Shown piece after piece: positions 6,698-13,970 of a DNA stretch of 15,643 nucleotides (its first letter is position 1; the number at the start of each line of letters is the position of its first letter). The notes beneath the pieces are model-generated. The model saw only the letters and a program-made list of their open reading frames with translations. It was not told where the DNA came from and searched no databases. The translations under genes and the position numbers were made by a program. The DNA comes from Pseudomonadota bacterium (GTDB taxonomy: Bacteria > Pseudomonadota > Gammaproteobacteria > Xanthomonadales > Xanthomonadaceae), in the NCBI GenBank assembly GCA_023394655.1, contig JAEXAG010000043.1, positions 1 to 15,643 of the forward strand, written 5' to 3'.

Positions 6698-8595
6698 CGC
6701 ACCCTGAAACCGTCCATCTCGATGGCCATTCCCTCGACCGCGCGGGGCTGGTGGCGATCGCCCGCGGCGCCCGCGTGTCGCTGGATTCCGCGGCGCTGCA
6801 GCGCGTCGAGCGCGCGGCCGGCTTCCTCGCCGAACAGGTGTCGCGCGAGGAACCGATCTACGGCGTGTCCACCGGCTTCGGCAGCAATGCCGACAAGCTG
6901 CTCGGTGCCCGCCACCTGCGCGGCGGCACGGCCGGGCAGGGCGGCGGCGGGGTCTCGCTGCACGAGGAACTGCAGCGCAATCTGATCGTCACCCACGCGG
7001 TCTGCGTCGGCGAACCGTTCGCGCCGGAGGTGGTGCGGGCGATGCTCGGCATCCGCATCAACACGTTGCTGCGTGGGCATTCCGGCATCCGCGTGCAGAC
7101 GCTGGAGGCGATGGCGGCCATGCTCAACGCCGGCATCGTGCCGGTGGTGCCGCAACTGGGTTCGGTCGGCGCGTCCGGTGATCTGGCGCCGCTGTCGCAC
7201 CTGGCGATCGTCCTGCTCGGCGGTGGCGAGGCCTTCTTCGGGGGCGAGCGCATGAAGGGGGGCGAGGCGCTGGCGCGTGCCGGACTGGCGCCGGTCCATC
7301 TCAGCTACAAGGAAGGATTGGCGCTCAACAACGGCACCGCGCAGATGCTCGCGACCGGTGTCCTGGCCGTGGCGCGGCTGGAGGAACTGCTTGATACCGC
7401 GGATCTCGCCGCGGCGATGACACTGGATGCCTTCGCCGGGCGGCTGGGCGCGTTCGCGCCGGAAGTCCACGCCCTGCGCCCGCATCCGGGCCAGGTGCAG
7501 GTGGCGGCCAACCTGCTTCGCCTGTTGCAGGGCTCGCGTCTCGCCGACATTTCCTATCACCTGGTGCCGCGCTTCCGCCCGTGGCAGCCGGGCGCCTGGG
7601 ACGCGCCCGGGGCGCAGGCGCTGACCTTCGACATCGGCTGGGACTGGGTGGCCGATGACCAGCGGCATGGCCGCGAGAAGTTCTACACCCGTTTCAAGCC
7701 GTTCCGCGGCGGCAAGAAGCACCAGCCGCAGGACAGCTACAGCCTGCGCTGCATCCCGCAGGTGCATGGTGCAGTGCGCGATGCGGTGGCGCAGGCCGCG
7801 CGCGTGCTCGACATCGAATTGAACGCGGTCACCGACAACCCGCTGGTGTTCCCGGATGCGGACAAGCCGCATGTCGAGGAGCAGGTGATTTCCGCCGGCC
7901 ACTTCCACGGCATGCCGCTGGCGCTGGCGATGAGCTACGTCAAGGCGGCGATCCCGGTACTGGCCTCGATCAGCGAGCGCCGCCTCAACAAGCTGGTCGA
8001 TCCGGCCACCAGCGACGGCCTGCCGGCCTTCCTGATCGGCAACGAGGACGGCACCGAATCCGGCTACATGATCGTGCAGTACACCGCCGCGGCCATCGTC
8101 AACGATCTCGCCAGCCGCGCGATGCCGGCCTCGGTGTATTCGATCCCGACCAGCGCCAACGCGGAGGACCACGTCTCGATGGGCGCCAACGAGGCCCGCC
8201 ACGTGCTGGCGATGGCGGACGACCTGGGCAAGGTGTTGGGCCTGGAGCTGGCCACTGCCGCGCAGGCGCTCGACCTGCGCCGGGGCATGCTCAACGCCGC
8301 CGCCGAGCTCGCCCGCAGTGCCGATGCCGAAGCCTTCGCGGCGAAGGTGCAGGGCGGCCCGGCCGCGGATGCGCCGAGCCGTGCGCTGTTCCTGGCGGAA
8401 GTCGAAGCGTTGCGCGCCGAACTGGCCGCCGCCACCGATTTCCCGCCGGGCGATGCGGTGGCGCGTGCCCATGCCGAAGTGCGTCGGCACATCGCGCCGA
8501 TGACGCGTGATCGCGCGCTGGACGGCGATGTCGCCGCCGCAGTGGCGATGGTCGCGCGCAACGCGGTGCTGGATGCGGCCCGGGCCGGCGAGTGA
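6694..8595 (+). CDS. HAL/PAL/TAL-family aromatic amino-acid ammonia-lyase (HutH-like, enlarged)
   Basis: MIO-cofactor enzyme that eliminates ammonia from histidine or a related amino acid. The MIO tripeptide ASG is at 160-162. Pseudomonas putida HutH active-site residues map to Y56, N213, Q346, Y349, R352, F404 and E491. The selectivity pair, Ser-His in HutH and His-Leu or Phe-Leu in TAL/PAL, reads Thr100-His101, so it is HAL-like but not canonical. At 633 residues it exceeds HutH (about 510): about 15 extra residues near 76-95 (glycine-rich), about 50 extra at 282-345 (Trp-, Phe- and Arg-rich) and about 45 extra at the C-terminus. The residue before F404 is His instead of the usual Asn. ATG 6694 is chosen because AAGGAG (6681-6686) sits 7 nt upstream, inside hisS. 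No hutU, hutI or hutG is in view, so histidine catabolism is not established and hutH would overstate certainty. Confidence 0.88.
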   Translation: MTHPETVHLDGHSLDRAGLVAIARGARVSLDSAALQRVERAAGFLAEQVSREEPIYGVSTGFGSNADKLLGARHLRGGTAGQGGGGVSLHEELQRNLIVTHAVCVGEPFAPEVVRAMLGIRINTLLRGHSGIRVQTLEAMAAMLNAGIVPVVPQLGSVGASGDLAPLSHLAIVLLGGGEAFFGGERMKGGEALARAGLAPVHLSYKEGLALNNGTAQMLATGVLAVARLEELLDTADLAAAMTLDAFAGRLGAFAPEVHALRPHPGQVQVAANLLRLLQGSRLADISYHLVPRFRPWQPGAWDAPGAQALTFDIGWDWVADDQRHGREKFYTRFKPFRGGKKHQPQDSYSLRCIPQVHGAVRDAVAQAARVLDIELNAVTDNPLVFPDADKPHVEEQVISAGHFHGMPLALAMSYVKAAIPVLASISERRLNKLVDPATSDGLPAFLIGNEDGTESGYMIVQYTAAAIVNDLASRAMPASVYSIPTSANAEDHVSMGANEARHVLAMADDLGKVLGLELATAAQALDLRRGMLNAAAELARSADAEAFAAKVQGGPAADAPSRALFLAEVEALRAELAAATDFPPGDAVARAHAEVRRHIAPMTRDRALDGDVAAAVAMVARNAVLDAARAGE

Positions 8596-8632
8596 CACGC
8601 GCCTGTCGCCGCGGCCTGCGATGATCGGGAAC

Positions 8633-10171
8633 ATGAAGCTGCTCCTTCCCGCGCTGTGGCTCGCCTGCCTGGCATCGCCGGCGCTGGCCCTATCGCCGCC
8701 CGCGCCCGGCTGCGCGGTGGGTGAAGTGTTCGAGGACCGCAACGGTGATGGTCGCCGCGATCCCGGGGAACCGGGTTTGGCCGGCATCGCCGTTTCCAAC
8801 GGCCACGAGGTGGTCCGCACCGATGCCGAGGGGCGCTACCACCTGCCGCTGCGCGCCGACGCCGCGGTGTTCGTCATCAAGCCTGCCGGATACGATCCGG
8901 GGCGACGCCCGGACGGTTTGCCGGATCACTGGCGCGGCCCGGGCGAGGCCTGCCGGCCATTCGCGTTGCGGCCGGCCGCGTCCCCGCAGGCACCGCTGGA
9001 AGTGCGCGTGTTCGGTGACCCGCAGCCGAAATCGGCGGTGGATGTCGATCATTACCGGCGCAGCATCGTCGCGCCGCTGGCCGGCCGCACGCGGGCGCGG
9101 CTGGGCCTGTCGCTCGGCGACATCGTGGACGACGATCTGTCGCTGTATCCGGAAATGATCGAGGTGACCACCTCGCTGGGCATTCCATGGCTGCATGCGC
9201 CGGGCAACCACGATCTGGTCTCCGAGGCCGACGATGACGGCTCGCTGGCGACCTTCGGCCGGCATTTCGGGCCGGATACCTTCGCCTGGGAAGAGCCGGA
9301 GGCGGTCTTCGTCGTGCTCGACAACGTGATCTGGCAGCCGCGGGCCACGCCGAAGTACATCGGCGGCTTCCGGGCATCGCAGCTCGCCTTCCTCGACGCC
9401 TATCTGCGCGATGCGCCGCGCGACCGCCTGCTGGTGCTGGCGATGCACATCCCGTTGTTCGAGCCGGCCGGCCGCGACACGTTCCGCGATGCCGACCGCG
9501 AGCGCCTGTTCGCGCTGCTGTGCGATTTCCCGCACGTGCTGGTGCTGAGCGCCCACCACCACACCCAGCAGCACGTCTTCCATGGTGCCGACACCGGCTG
9601 GCGGGGCGCGCGTGCGCTGCACGAATACAACGTCGGGGCCACCTGTGGCGCGTTCTGGTCCGGTGCGCCGGATGCCCGCGGCATCCCCGATGCGACCATG
9701 GCCGACGGCACGCCGCATGGCCACGCGGTGCTGGAGATCGGGCAGGGCGGAGATTACCGCCTGCGCTGGCAGCCGGCGCGCGGCGGCGTGGATCCGTGGA
9801 TCGGCCTGCACGCGCCGCGCGTCCTGCGCCAGGGCGCGTATCCGGCCTGGGGCGTGTACGCCAATGTCTGGATGGGCGTGGACGACACCGAAGTCGAATA
9901 TCGCGTGGATGGCGGCGAATGGAAGCCGATGCGCAAGGTGCTGCAGCCCGATCCCGCGCTCCTGCTGGAGAACGCCCGCGATGACCTGGCCGATGCCCTG
10001 CGCGGCTTCGACCGCTCGCCGGAGGCGGTGCCCTCCACGCACCTGTGGCGCGGCGCATTGCCGACCACGCTGGAAACCGGCGAGCATCGGGTCGAGGTCC
10101 GCGCCCGTGACCGCTGGCACGGCTGGCAGGAAGCGCGCATCCACTACCGGCTGGAAACCGCCGAGCCCTGA
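8633..10171 (+). CDS. Secreted calcineurin-like metallophosphoesterase
   Basis: A 512-residue exported phosphoesterase of unknown substrate. A signal peptide ends at about residue 19 (SPALA). Residues about 29-85 form an SdrD_B/CnaB-like beta module opening with a calcium-type loop, EDRNGDGRRDPGEPG. The dimetal core follows: D129-P-Q131 (Q in place of the common H), GD at 162-163, GNHD (191-194), H272 in AMHIP and the HHH cluster at 308-310. Residues about 385-512 form a separate C-terminal beta domain. This architecture fits the MetallophosN - Metallophos - MetallophosC family. It lies 37 bp after the ammonia-lyase with no terminator between, so cotranscription is likely. ATG 8633 starts the signal peptide directly; ATG 8621 (four residues longer) is also possible. 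Confidence 0.87.
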   Translation: MKLLLPALWLACLASPALALSPPAPGCAVGEVFEDRNGDGRRDPGEPGLAGIAVSNGHEVVRTDAEGRYHLPLRADAAVFVIKPAGYDPGRRPDGLPDHWRGPGEACRPFALRPAASPQAPLEVRVFGDPQPKSAVDVDHYRRSIVAPLAGRTRARLGLSLGDIVDDDLSLYPEMIEVTTSLGIPWLHAPGNHDLVSEADDDGSLATFGRHFGPDTFAWEEPEAVFVVLDNVIWQPRATPKYIGGFRASQLAFLDAYLRDAPRDRLLVLAMHIPLFEPAGRDTFRDADRERLFALLCDFPHVLVLSAHHHTQQHVFHGADTGWRGARALHEYNVGATCGAFWSGAPDARGIPDATMADGTPHGHAVLEIGQGGDYRLRWQPARGGVDPWIGLHAPRVLRQGAYPAWGVYANVWMGVDDTEVEYRVDGGEWKPMRKVLQPDPALLLENARDDLADALRGFDRSPEAVPSTHLWRGALPTTLETGEHRVEVRARDRWHGWQEARIHYRLETAEP

Positions 10172-10180
10172 TCGCGGTGG

Positions 10181-10201
10181 GCGCCGGTCGAGTGCCGGCG
10201 C
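10181..10201 (+). repeat. CGAGT-loop palindromic hairpin, copy A
   Basis: Sits in the 36-bp gap between the convergent phosphoesterase and ygfZ. Stem GCGCCGGT pairs with GCCGGCGC (8 bp, closing pair U.G) around loop CGAGT. It matches 18 of 21 positions of the hairpin at 14791-14811. No T run follows on either strand, so it is not a canonical intrinsic terminator, though it may end or stabilise the converging transcripts. The wobble pair forms only in plus-strand RNA (A.C on the other strand). Confidence 0.6.
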
Positions 10202-10207
10202 GATGGT

Positions 10208-11050
10208 TCAGGCGTCGAGGGCCTGCAGCGTCAACGGTGTTCCGGCGGATTCCAGCGGCGCATCGTCCGCGATTTCCAGCGGCAGCACGGCAAGTGCGTG
10301 CCGGCCCGCGACCGAGGCGATCTTGCCGATCGCGCGCCCGGCCTGTTCCACGTCCGCGCCGGGCGCCAGCGGCGCATCCGCCTCCAGCAGGCGCAGGCCG
10401 CGCTTGGCCTGGCCGAGGAAATGCGTGCGGGCGACGATTTCCTGGCCCGGATAGCAGCCCTTCTTCACGCTGAAGGCGGCCAGCCGCTCCAGCGAAAGCT
10501 GCTGCGGCGTCCATTGCGCGGATTGCGCCTCCTCCAGCCGGGGCAGGCCGGCGCGGAGGTCGGCGCTGCGCCAAGCCGGCGCTTCCGTAGCGGTGGAAGC
10601 CGCCTCGAAGGTGCCGGGAACGACGTGCAGGGATCGCCCGCCCGGCCAGCCCAGGGAAAGCCCGCGTTCCGCATCGCCCTCGAAGCGACCGGCGGGTATT
10701 TCGGTGCCGGTGTGTCCGCCCTCGACCCGGAGATCGTCGCGCACGTCCAGCTTCACCTTGCTGCGGAACACGTATTTGCGCAGGTCTTCGGCCAGCGCGG
10801 CGGGCGGGTGGTCGGGCAGCAGCAGCCACAATGTGGCGGCATCCAGCCGCAGCAGGGCGAACAGCGCGATCAACCGGCCCTTGGCATTGAGCCAGCCGTT
10901 CCACTGCCATTCGCCATCGCCCAGCAGGGCGACATCGTTCATGAATTGGGCCTGCGCGAACTTCGGCGCATCCACGCCGGTCAGGGCGAGGATCCGGTGG
11001 CCGGGGAGCGCGATGCGGCCGCCTTCGACTTCGGTCGGGTTGTCGGGCAT
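10208..11050 (-). CDS. ygfZ: YgfZ/GcvT-like folate-binding Fe-S cluster maintenance protein
   Basis: A tetrahydrofolate-binding protein related to GcvT that supports the activity of certain Fe-S enzymes in the cytoplasm. The 280-residue product carries the family signature KKGCYPGQE at 196-204, with the invariant cysteine C199, followed by the VARTHFLGQAKR segment. Other family features are the N-terminal MNDV segment (37-40) and NAKGRL (55-60). The start is ATG at 11050, giving the usual length; the frame stays open upstream to 11164 but would overlap the divergent DUF1674 gene. It is transcribed away from the sdh locus; in E. coli ygfZ also lies next to and divergent from sdhE-ygfX. It faces the phosphoesterase tail to tail. 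Confidence 0.93.
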   Translation of the reverse strand: MPDNPTEVEGGRIALPGHRILALTGVDAPKFAQAQFMNDVALLGDGEWQWNGWLNAKGRLIALFALLRLDAATLWLLLPDHPPAALAEDLRKYVFRSKVKLDVRDDLRVEGGHTGTEIPAGRFEGDAERGLSLGWPGGRSLHVVPGTFEAASTATEAPAWRSADLRAGLPRLEEAQSAQWTPQQLSLERLAAFSVKKGCYPGQEIVARTHFLGQAKRGLRLLEADAPLAPGADVEQAGRAIGKIASVAGRHALAVLPLEIADDAPLESAGTPLTLQALDA

Positions 11051-11069
11051 TGTTGCGACGCCGTAAACT
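11040..11069 (+). promoter_or_regulatory. Weak candidate promoter for the SdhAF4-like gene and sdh cluster
   Basis: TTGTCG (11040-11045, 4/6) and TAAACT (11064-11069, 4/6) with an 18-nt spacer, overlapping the 5' end of ygfZ. The 40-bp gap between the divergent starts is locally AT-richer (CCGTAAACTAAACGG, 11061-11075) than its surroundings, as expected if both directions are initiated here. No convincing minus-strand pair was found for ygfZ. Confidence 0.25.
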
Positions 11070-11090
11070 AAACGGATTGTGAAGAAGACG

Positions 11091-11264
11091 ATGATAGGCC
11101 AGGAAGCTCCCCAACCCGTACCCGCGGACGAAGCTGCCCGGGTGTCGCCGGCCGATTCCGGCATCGTGCCCGAGCGCCTGCCGGTGGAAATCGGTGGCCG
11201 CGAGGGCCCGGAGCCGACCCGTTACGGGGATTGGGAAAAGAACGGACGCTGCATCGATTTCTGA
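11091..11264 (+). CDS. DUF1674 protein, succinate dehydrogenase assembly factor 4 (SdhAF4)-like
   Basis: A small soluble protein of 57 residues. Its C-terminal half matches the family hallmark: EIGGREGPEP followed by TRYGDWEKNGRCIDF at the very C-terminus. In eukaryotes SDHAF4/Sdh8 binds flavinated SdhA, shields it and promotes its joining to SdhB. The N-terminal half is proline/alanine-rich and probably disordered. ATG 11091 is chosen, with a GAAGAAG stretch (11081-11087) just upstream; an in-frame GTG at 11079 would add MKKT and has no better ribosome site. It is 99 bp ahead of sdhC and 40 bp from the divergent ygfZ start. That placement fits a role in complex II assembly. The start is the main uncertainty. 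Confidence 0.85.
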   Translation: MIGQEAPQPVPADEAARVSPADSGIVPERLPVEIGGREGPEPTRYGDWEKNGRCIDF

Positions 11265-11363
11265 AACAGGATCGCCGGCCTGCCGTGTCCGGTTCCGGGA
11301 CGTGCAGGGCGGCGGTGTCGTAGCCACGCGGCGCTGCCGCCCAGCCCGGAGACTGCCAAGCCC

Positions 11364-11762
11364 ATGGCAAGCCAAAAACGTCCGTTGTCGCCCTTCATGC
11401 TGGGGCAGACGTATCGGTTCCAGATCACTTCGGTGATGTCCCTCATGCACCGCGCCTCCGGCGTCGTGCTCGCGATTTCCGCCTTCGCATTCTCCTGGTG
11501 GATCATGTCGATGGCGCTGGGCGGCGAATACGCCGAGTGCGCGACGGCGGTCACCGGCTCGCTGCCGGGCAAGATCGGCCTGTTCCTGATCTCGCTGGCG
11601 CTGATGTACCACCTGTTCAACGGCATCCGCCATCTGGCGTGGGATGCGGGCTTCGGGTTCAAGATCCCGCAGGTCTATGCCTCCGGCTACACCGTGCTGG
11701 CGCTGACCGTGGTTTCGACCCTCCTGCTCTGGTTCGTCGCCCTTTCCGGAGGTGCGGCATGA
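11364..11762 (+). CDS. sdhC: Succinate dehydrogenase cytochrome b556 subunit
   Basis: Membrane anchor subunit of complex II that binds heme b and ubiquinone with SdhD. The 132-residue protein has the N-terminal RPLSPFMLGQTYRFQITSV segment and then the quinone-site SLMHRASGV (26-34; S26 and R30 align with E. coli S27 and R31). H83 in YHLFNGIRHLAWD is the expected heme axial ligand. There are three hydrophobic helices (about 32-52, 68-90, 107-128). The ATG at 11364 lies 99 bp after the SdhAF4-like gene; that gap holds an imperfect hairpin near 11286-11302 but no clear promoter or terminator. Its stop overlaps the sdhD start (ATGA, 11759-11762). Confidence 0.96.
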   Translation: MASQKRPLSPFMLGQTYRFQITSVMSLMHRASGVVLAISAFAFSWWIMSMALGGEYAECATAVTGSLPGKIGLFLISLALMYHLFNGIRHLAWDAGFGFKIPQVYASGYTVLALTVVSTLLLWFVALSGGAA

Positions 11763-12160
11763 GTGCCAACGCGAAGTTCCCGAAATACCGCAGCCCGCTG
11801 CACCAAGCCAAGGGCTGGGGTTCGGCCAAGTCCGGCACCGGCCACTTCTGGTGGCAGCGCGTGACCGCGGTGATCCTGGCGCTGCTGACGCCGTACCTGG
11901 TGTTCCTGATGGCCCGCTTCGCCGGCGCCGACGTGGAGACGATCAAGTCGGTGATCGCCCTGCCGTGGAACGCGATCATCTTCACGGTGTTCGCCATCGC
12001 GCTTTTCTGGCACGCCAAGCTCGGCCTGCAGGTGGTGATCGAGGATTACGTCCACGACCGCACGATGCACATCACCCTGCGCATCCTCCTCATCCTGGGC
12101 AGCCTGGTCGGCGTGCTGAGCGCGATCTACGCCATTGCCCGCATCGCCATGACGGCCTGA
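11759..12160 (+). CDS. sdhD: Succinate dehydrogenase hydrophobic membrane anchor subunit
   Basis: Second membrane anchor of complex II, 133 residues. Three hydrophobic helices (about 34-55, 70-92, 106-130) follow a basic N-terminal stretch. HAKLGLQVVIEDYV (85-98) matches the family motif: H85 aligns with the heme ligand H71 of E. coli SdhD, and D96-Y97 with the quinone-site Asp-Tyr. The ATG at 11759 overlaps the sdhC stop, fixing the start and implying coupled synthesis of the two anchors. The stop is 7 bp before sdhA. A much longer open frame begins upstream at 11498, but that part lies within sdhC and is not coding. Confidence 0.95.
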   Translation: MSANAKFPKYRSPLHQAKGWGSAKSGTGHFWWQRVTAVILALLTPYLVFLMARFAGADVETIKSVIALPWNAIIFTVFAIALFWHAKLGLQVVIEDYVHDRTMHITLRILLILGSLVGVLSAIYAIARIAMTA

Positions 12161-12167
12161 GAACACC

Positions 12168-13955
12168 ATGACCGCATACAAGATCACCGAACACAAATAC
12201 GACATGGTCGTGGTCGGCGCCGGCGGCGCCGGCCTGCGCGCCACCTTCGGCCTGGCCCAGAAGGGCCTGAAGACCGCCTGCATCACCAAGGTGTTCCCGA
12301 CCCGTTCGCACACCGTCGCCGCGCAGGGCGGCATCTCGGCCGCGCTCGCCAACATGGGCGAGGACGATTGGCGCTTCCATTTCTACGACACCATCAAGGG
12401 CTCGGACTGGCTGGGCGACCAGGACGCGATCGAATACATGTGCCGCGAGGCCATCCCCGCGGTGATCGAGCTCGAGCACCAGGGCGTGCCGTTCTCGCGC
12501 ACCGAGGATGGGCGCATCTACCAGCGCCCGTTCGGTGGCATGACCACGCACTACGGCCAGGGCACCGCGCAGCGCACCTGCGCCGCCGCCGACCGCACCG
12601 GCCACGCCATCCTGCACACGCTGTACCAGCAGTCGCTGGCGCATGACGCGGAGTTCTTCATCGAATACTTCGCGCTCGACCTGATCATGGACGCCGATGG
12701 CGTCTGCCGTGGCGTGCTGGCGCTGGACATGGCCGAAGGCACCCTGCACCTGTTCCGCGCGCACGGCACCGTGCTCGCCACCGGTGGCTACGGCCGCGCC
12801 TACTTCTCCGCCACCTCGGCGCATACCTGCACCGGCGACGGCGGTGGCATGGCGCTGCGCGCGGGCCTTGCGCTGCAGGACATGGAGTTCGTGCAGTTTC
12901 ACCCGACCGGCATCTACGGCGCTGGCTGCCTGATCACCGAGGGCGTGCGTGGCGAAGGCGGCATCCTGCGCAACAGCAAGGGCGAGCGCTTCATGGAACG
13001 CTACGCGCCGAACGCGAAGGACCTGGCCAGCCGCGACGTGGTCAGCCGTTCGATGACCATCGAGATCCGCGAAGGCCGCGGCGTCGGCGAGCACGCCGAC
13101 CACATCCACCTCGACCTGACCCACCTCGATCCGAAGGACATCCACGAGAAGCTGCCGGGCATCGCCGAAAGCGCGCGCATCTTCGCCGGCGTGGACGTGG
13201 AGAAGCAGCCGATCCCGGTGATCCCGACCGTGCACTACAACATGGGCGGCATCCCCACCAACTATCGTGGCGAAGTGGTCCAGCTCAAGGACGGCAACCC
13301 GGATTACGTGGTCCCGGGCCTGTACGCCATCGGCGAGGCCGCCTGCGTCTCGGTGCATGGCGCCAACCGCCTCGGCTCCAACTCGCTGCTCGACCTGGTG
13401 GTGTTCGGTCGCGCGGTGGCCAACCGCGCCGCCGAGACGATCACGCCGAACGCGCTGCATCCGACCCTGGCCGACGACGCGCTCGACAAGTCGCTGTCCA
13501 ACCTGGACCGCCTGCGCAACGCCAAGGGTTCGCTGCCGACCGCGACGATCCGCAACAACATGCAGCGTGCCATGCAGGCCGACGCGGCGGTGTTCCGCAC
13601 CGGCGAATCGCTGACCCACGGCGTGCAGGCGGTCAGCGAGATCAACCGCTCGTTCGCCGATGTCGGCGTCTCCGACCGCTCGCTGGTCTGGAACTCCGAC
13701 CTCATCGAGACCTTGGAGCTGCAGAACCTGCTGGGCCAGGCGCTGGTGACCATTGTTTCCGCCGAGAACCGCAAGGAATCGCGCGGCGCCCACGCCCGCG
13801 AGGATTTCCCGGAGCGCGACGACGTCAACTGGCACAAGCACACCGTCTGCTCGCTCGACGAAGCCGGCAACACCCACATCGACTATCGCCCGGTGCACAT
13901 GTACACGCTCACCGATGACGTCGAAGTCGTGCCGCCCAAGCCGCGCGTTTACTGA
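12168..13955 (+). CDS. sdhA: Succinate dehydrogenase flavoprotein subunit
   Basis: Catalytic subunit of complex II: oxidises succinate to fumarate and passes electrons to FAD, then to SdhB. At 595 residues it is close to the family length (588 in E. coli). It has the dinucleotide fold VVVGAGGAGL (14-23); covalent FAD site H48 in RSHTVAAQGG; substrate-side H245 (FHPTG) and TEGVRGEGG (257-265); catalytic arginine R289 in LASRDVVSR; and H356 in HYNMGG. No key residue is missing. The start ATG 12168 is 7 bp after sdhD and has only a weak GAGAA upstream. Covalent flavinylation would be assisted by sdhE, encoded downstream; the DUF1674 protein upstream may act on the same subunit. Confidence 0.98.
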   Translation: MTAYKITEHKYDMVVVGAGGAGLRATFGLAQKGLKTACITKVFPTRSHTVAAQGGISAALANMGEDDWRFHFYDTIKGSDWLGDQDAIEYMCREAIPAVIELEHQGVPFSRTEDGRIYQRPFGGMTTHYGQGTAQRTCAAADRTGHAILHTLYQQSLAHDAEFFIEYFALDLIMDADGVCRGVLALDMAEGTLHLFRAHGTVLATGGYGRAYFSATSAHTCTGDGGGMALRAGLALQDMEFVQFHPTGIYGAGCLITEGVRGEGGILRNSKGERFMERYAPNAKDLASRDVVSRSMTIEIREGRGVGEHADHIHLDLTHLDPKDIHEKLPGIAESARIFAGVDVEKQPIPVIPTVHYNMGGIPTNYRGEVVQLKDGNPDYVVPGLYAIGEAACVSVHGANRLGSNSLLDLVVFGRAVANRAAETITPNALHPTLADDALDKSLSNLDRLRNAKGSLPTATIRNNMQRAMQADAAVFRTGESLTHGVQAVSEINRSFADVGVSDRSLVWNSDLIETLELQNLLGQALVTIVSAENRKESRGAHAREDFPERDDVNWHKHTVCSLDEAGNTHIDYRPVHMYTLTDDVEVVPPKPRVY

Positions 13956-13970
13956 TCGGGGAGAATCCAC

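Noticed and set aside
6694..8595. Naming the lyase hutH with histidine degradation as its pathway
   Set aside because: The Thr-His pair, large insertions and absence of hutU/hutI/hutG nearby make the substrate uncertain; only the superfamily is supported.
6298..8820. 840-codon minus-strand open frame across the ammonia-lyase
   Set aside because: Arg/Ala/His-rich shadow of the lyase and hisS codons; it crosses three plus-strand gene boundaries and has no domain signature.
11286..11302. Imperfect hairpin GTCCGG / CCGGGAC before sdhC as a terminator
   Set aside because: Short stem with a bulged G, a tiny loop and no T run; likely chance.
8877..11633. 918-codon minus-strand open frame across the phosphoesterase, ygfZ and sdhC
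   Set aside because: Runs through a convergent and a divergent gene pair in another frame and is extremely Arg/Pro-rich; no family resemblance.
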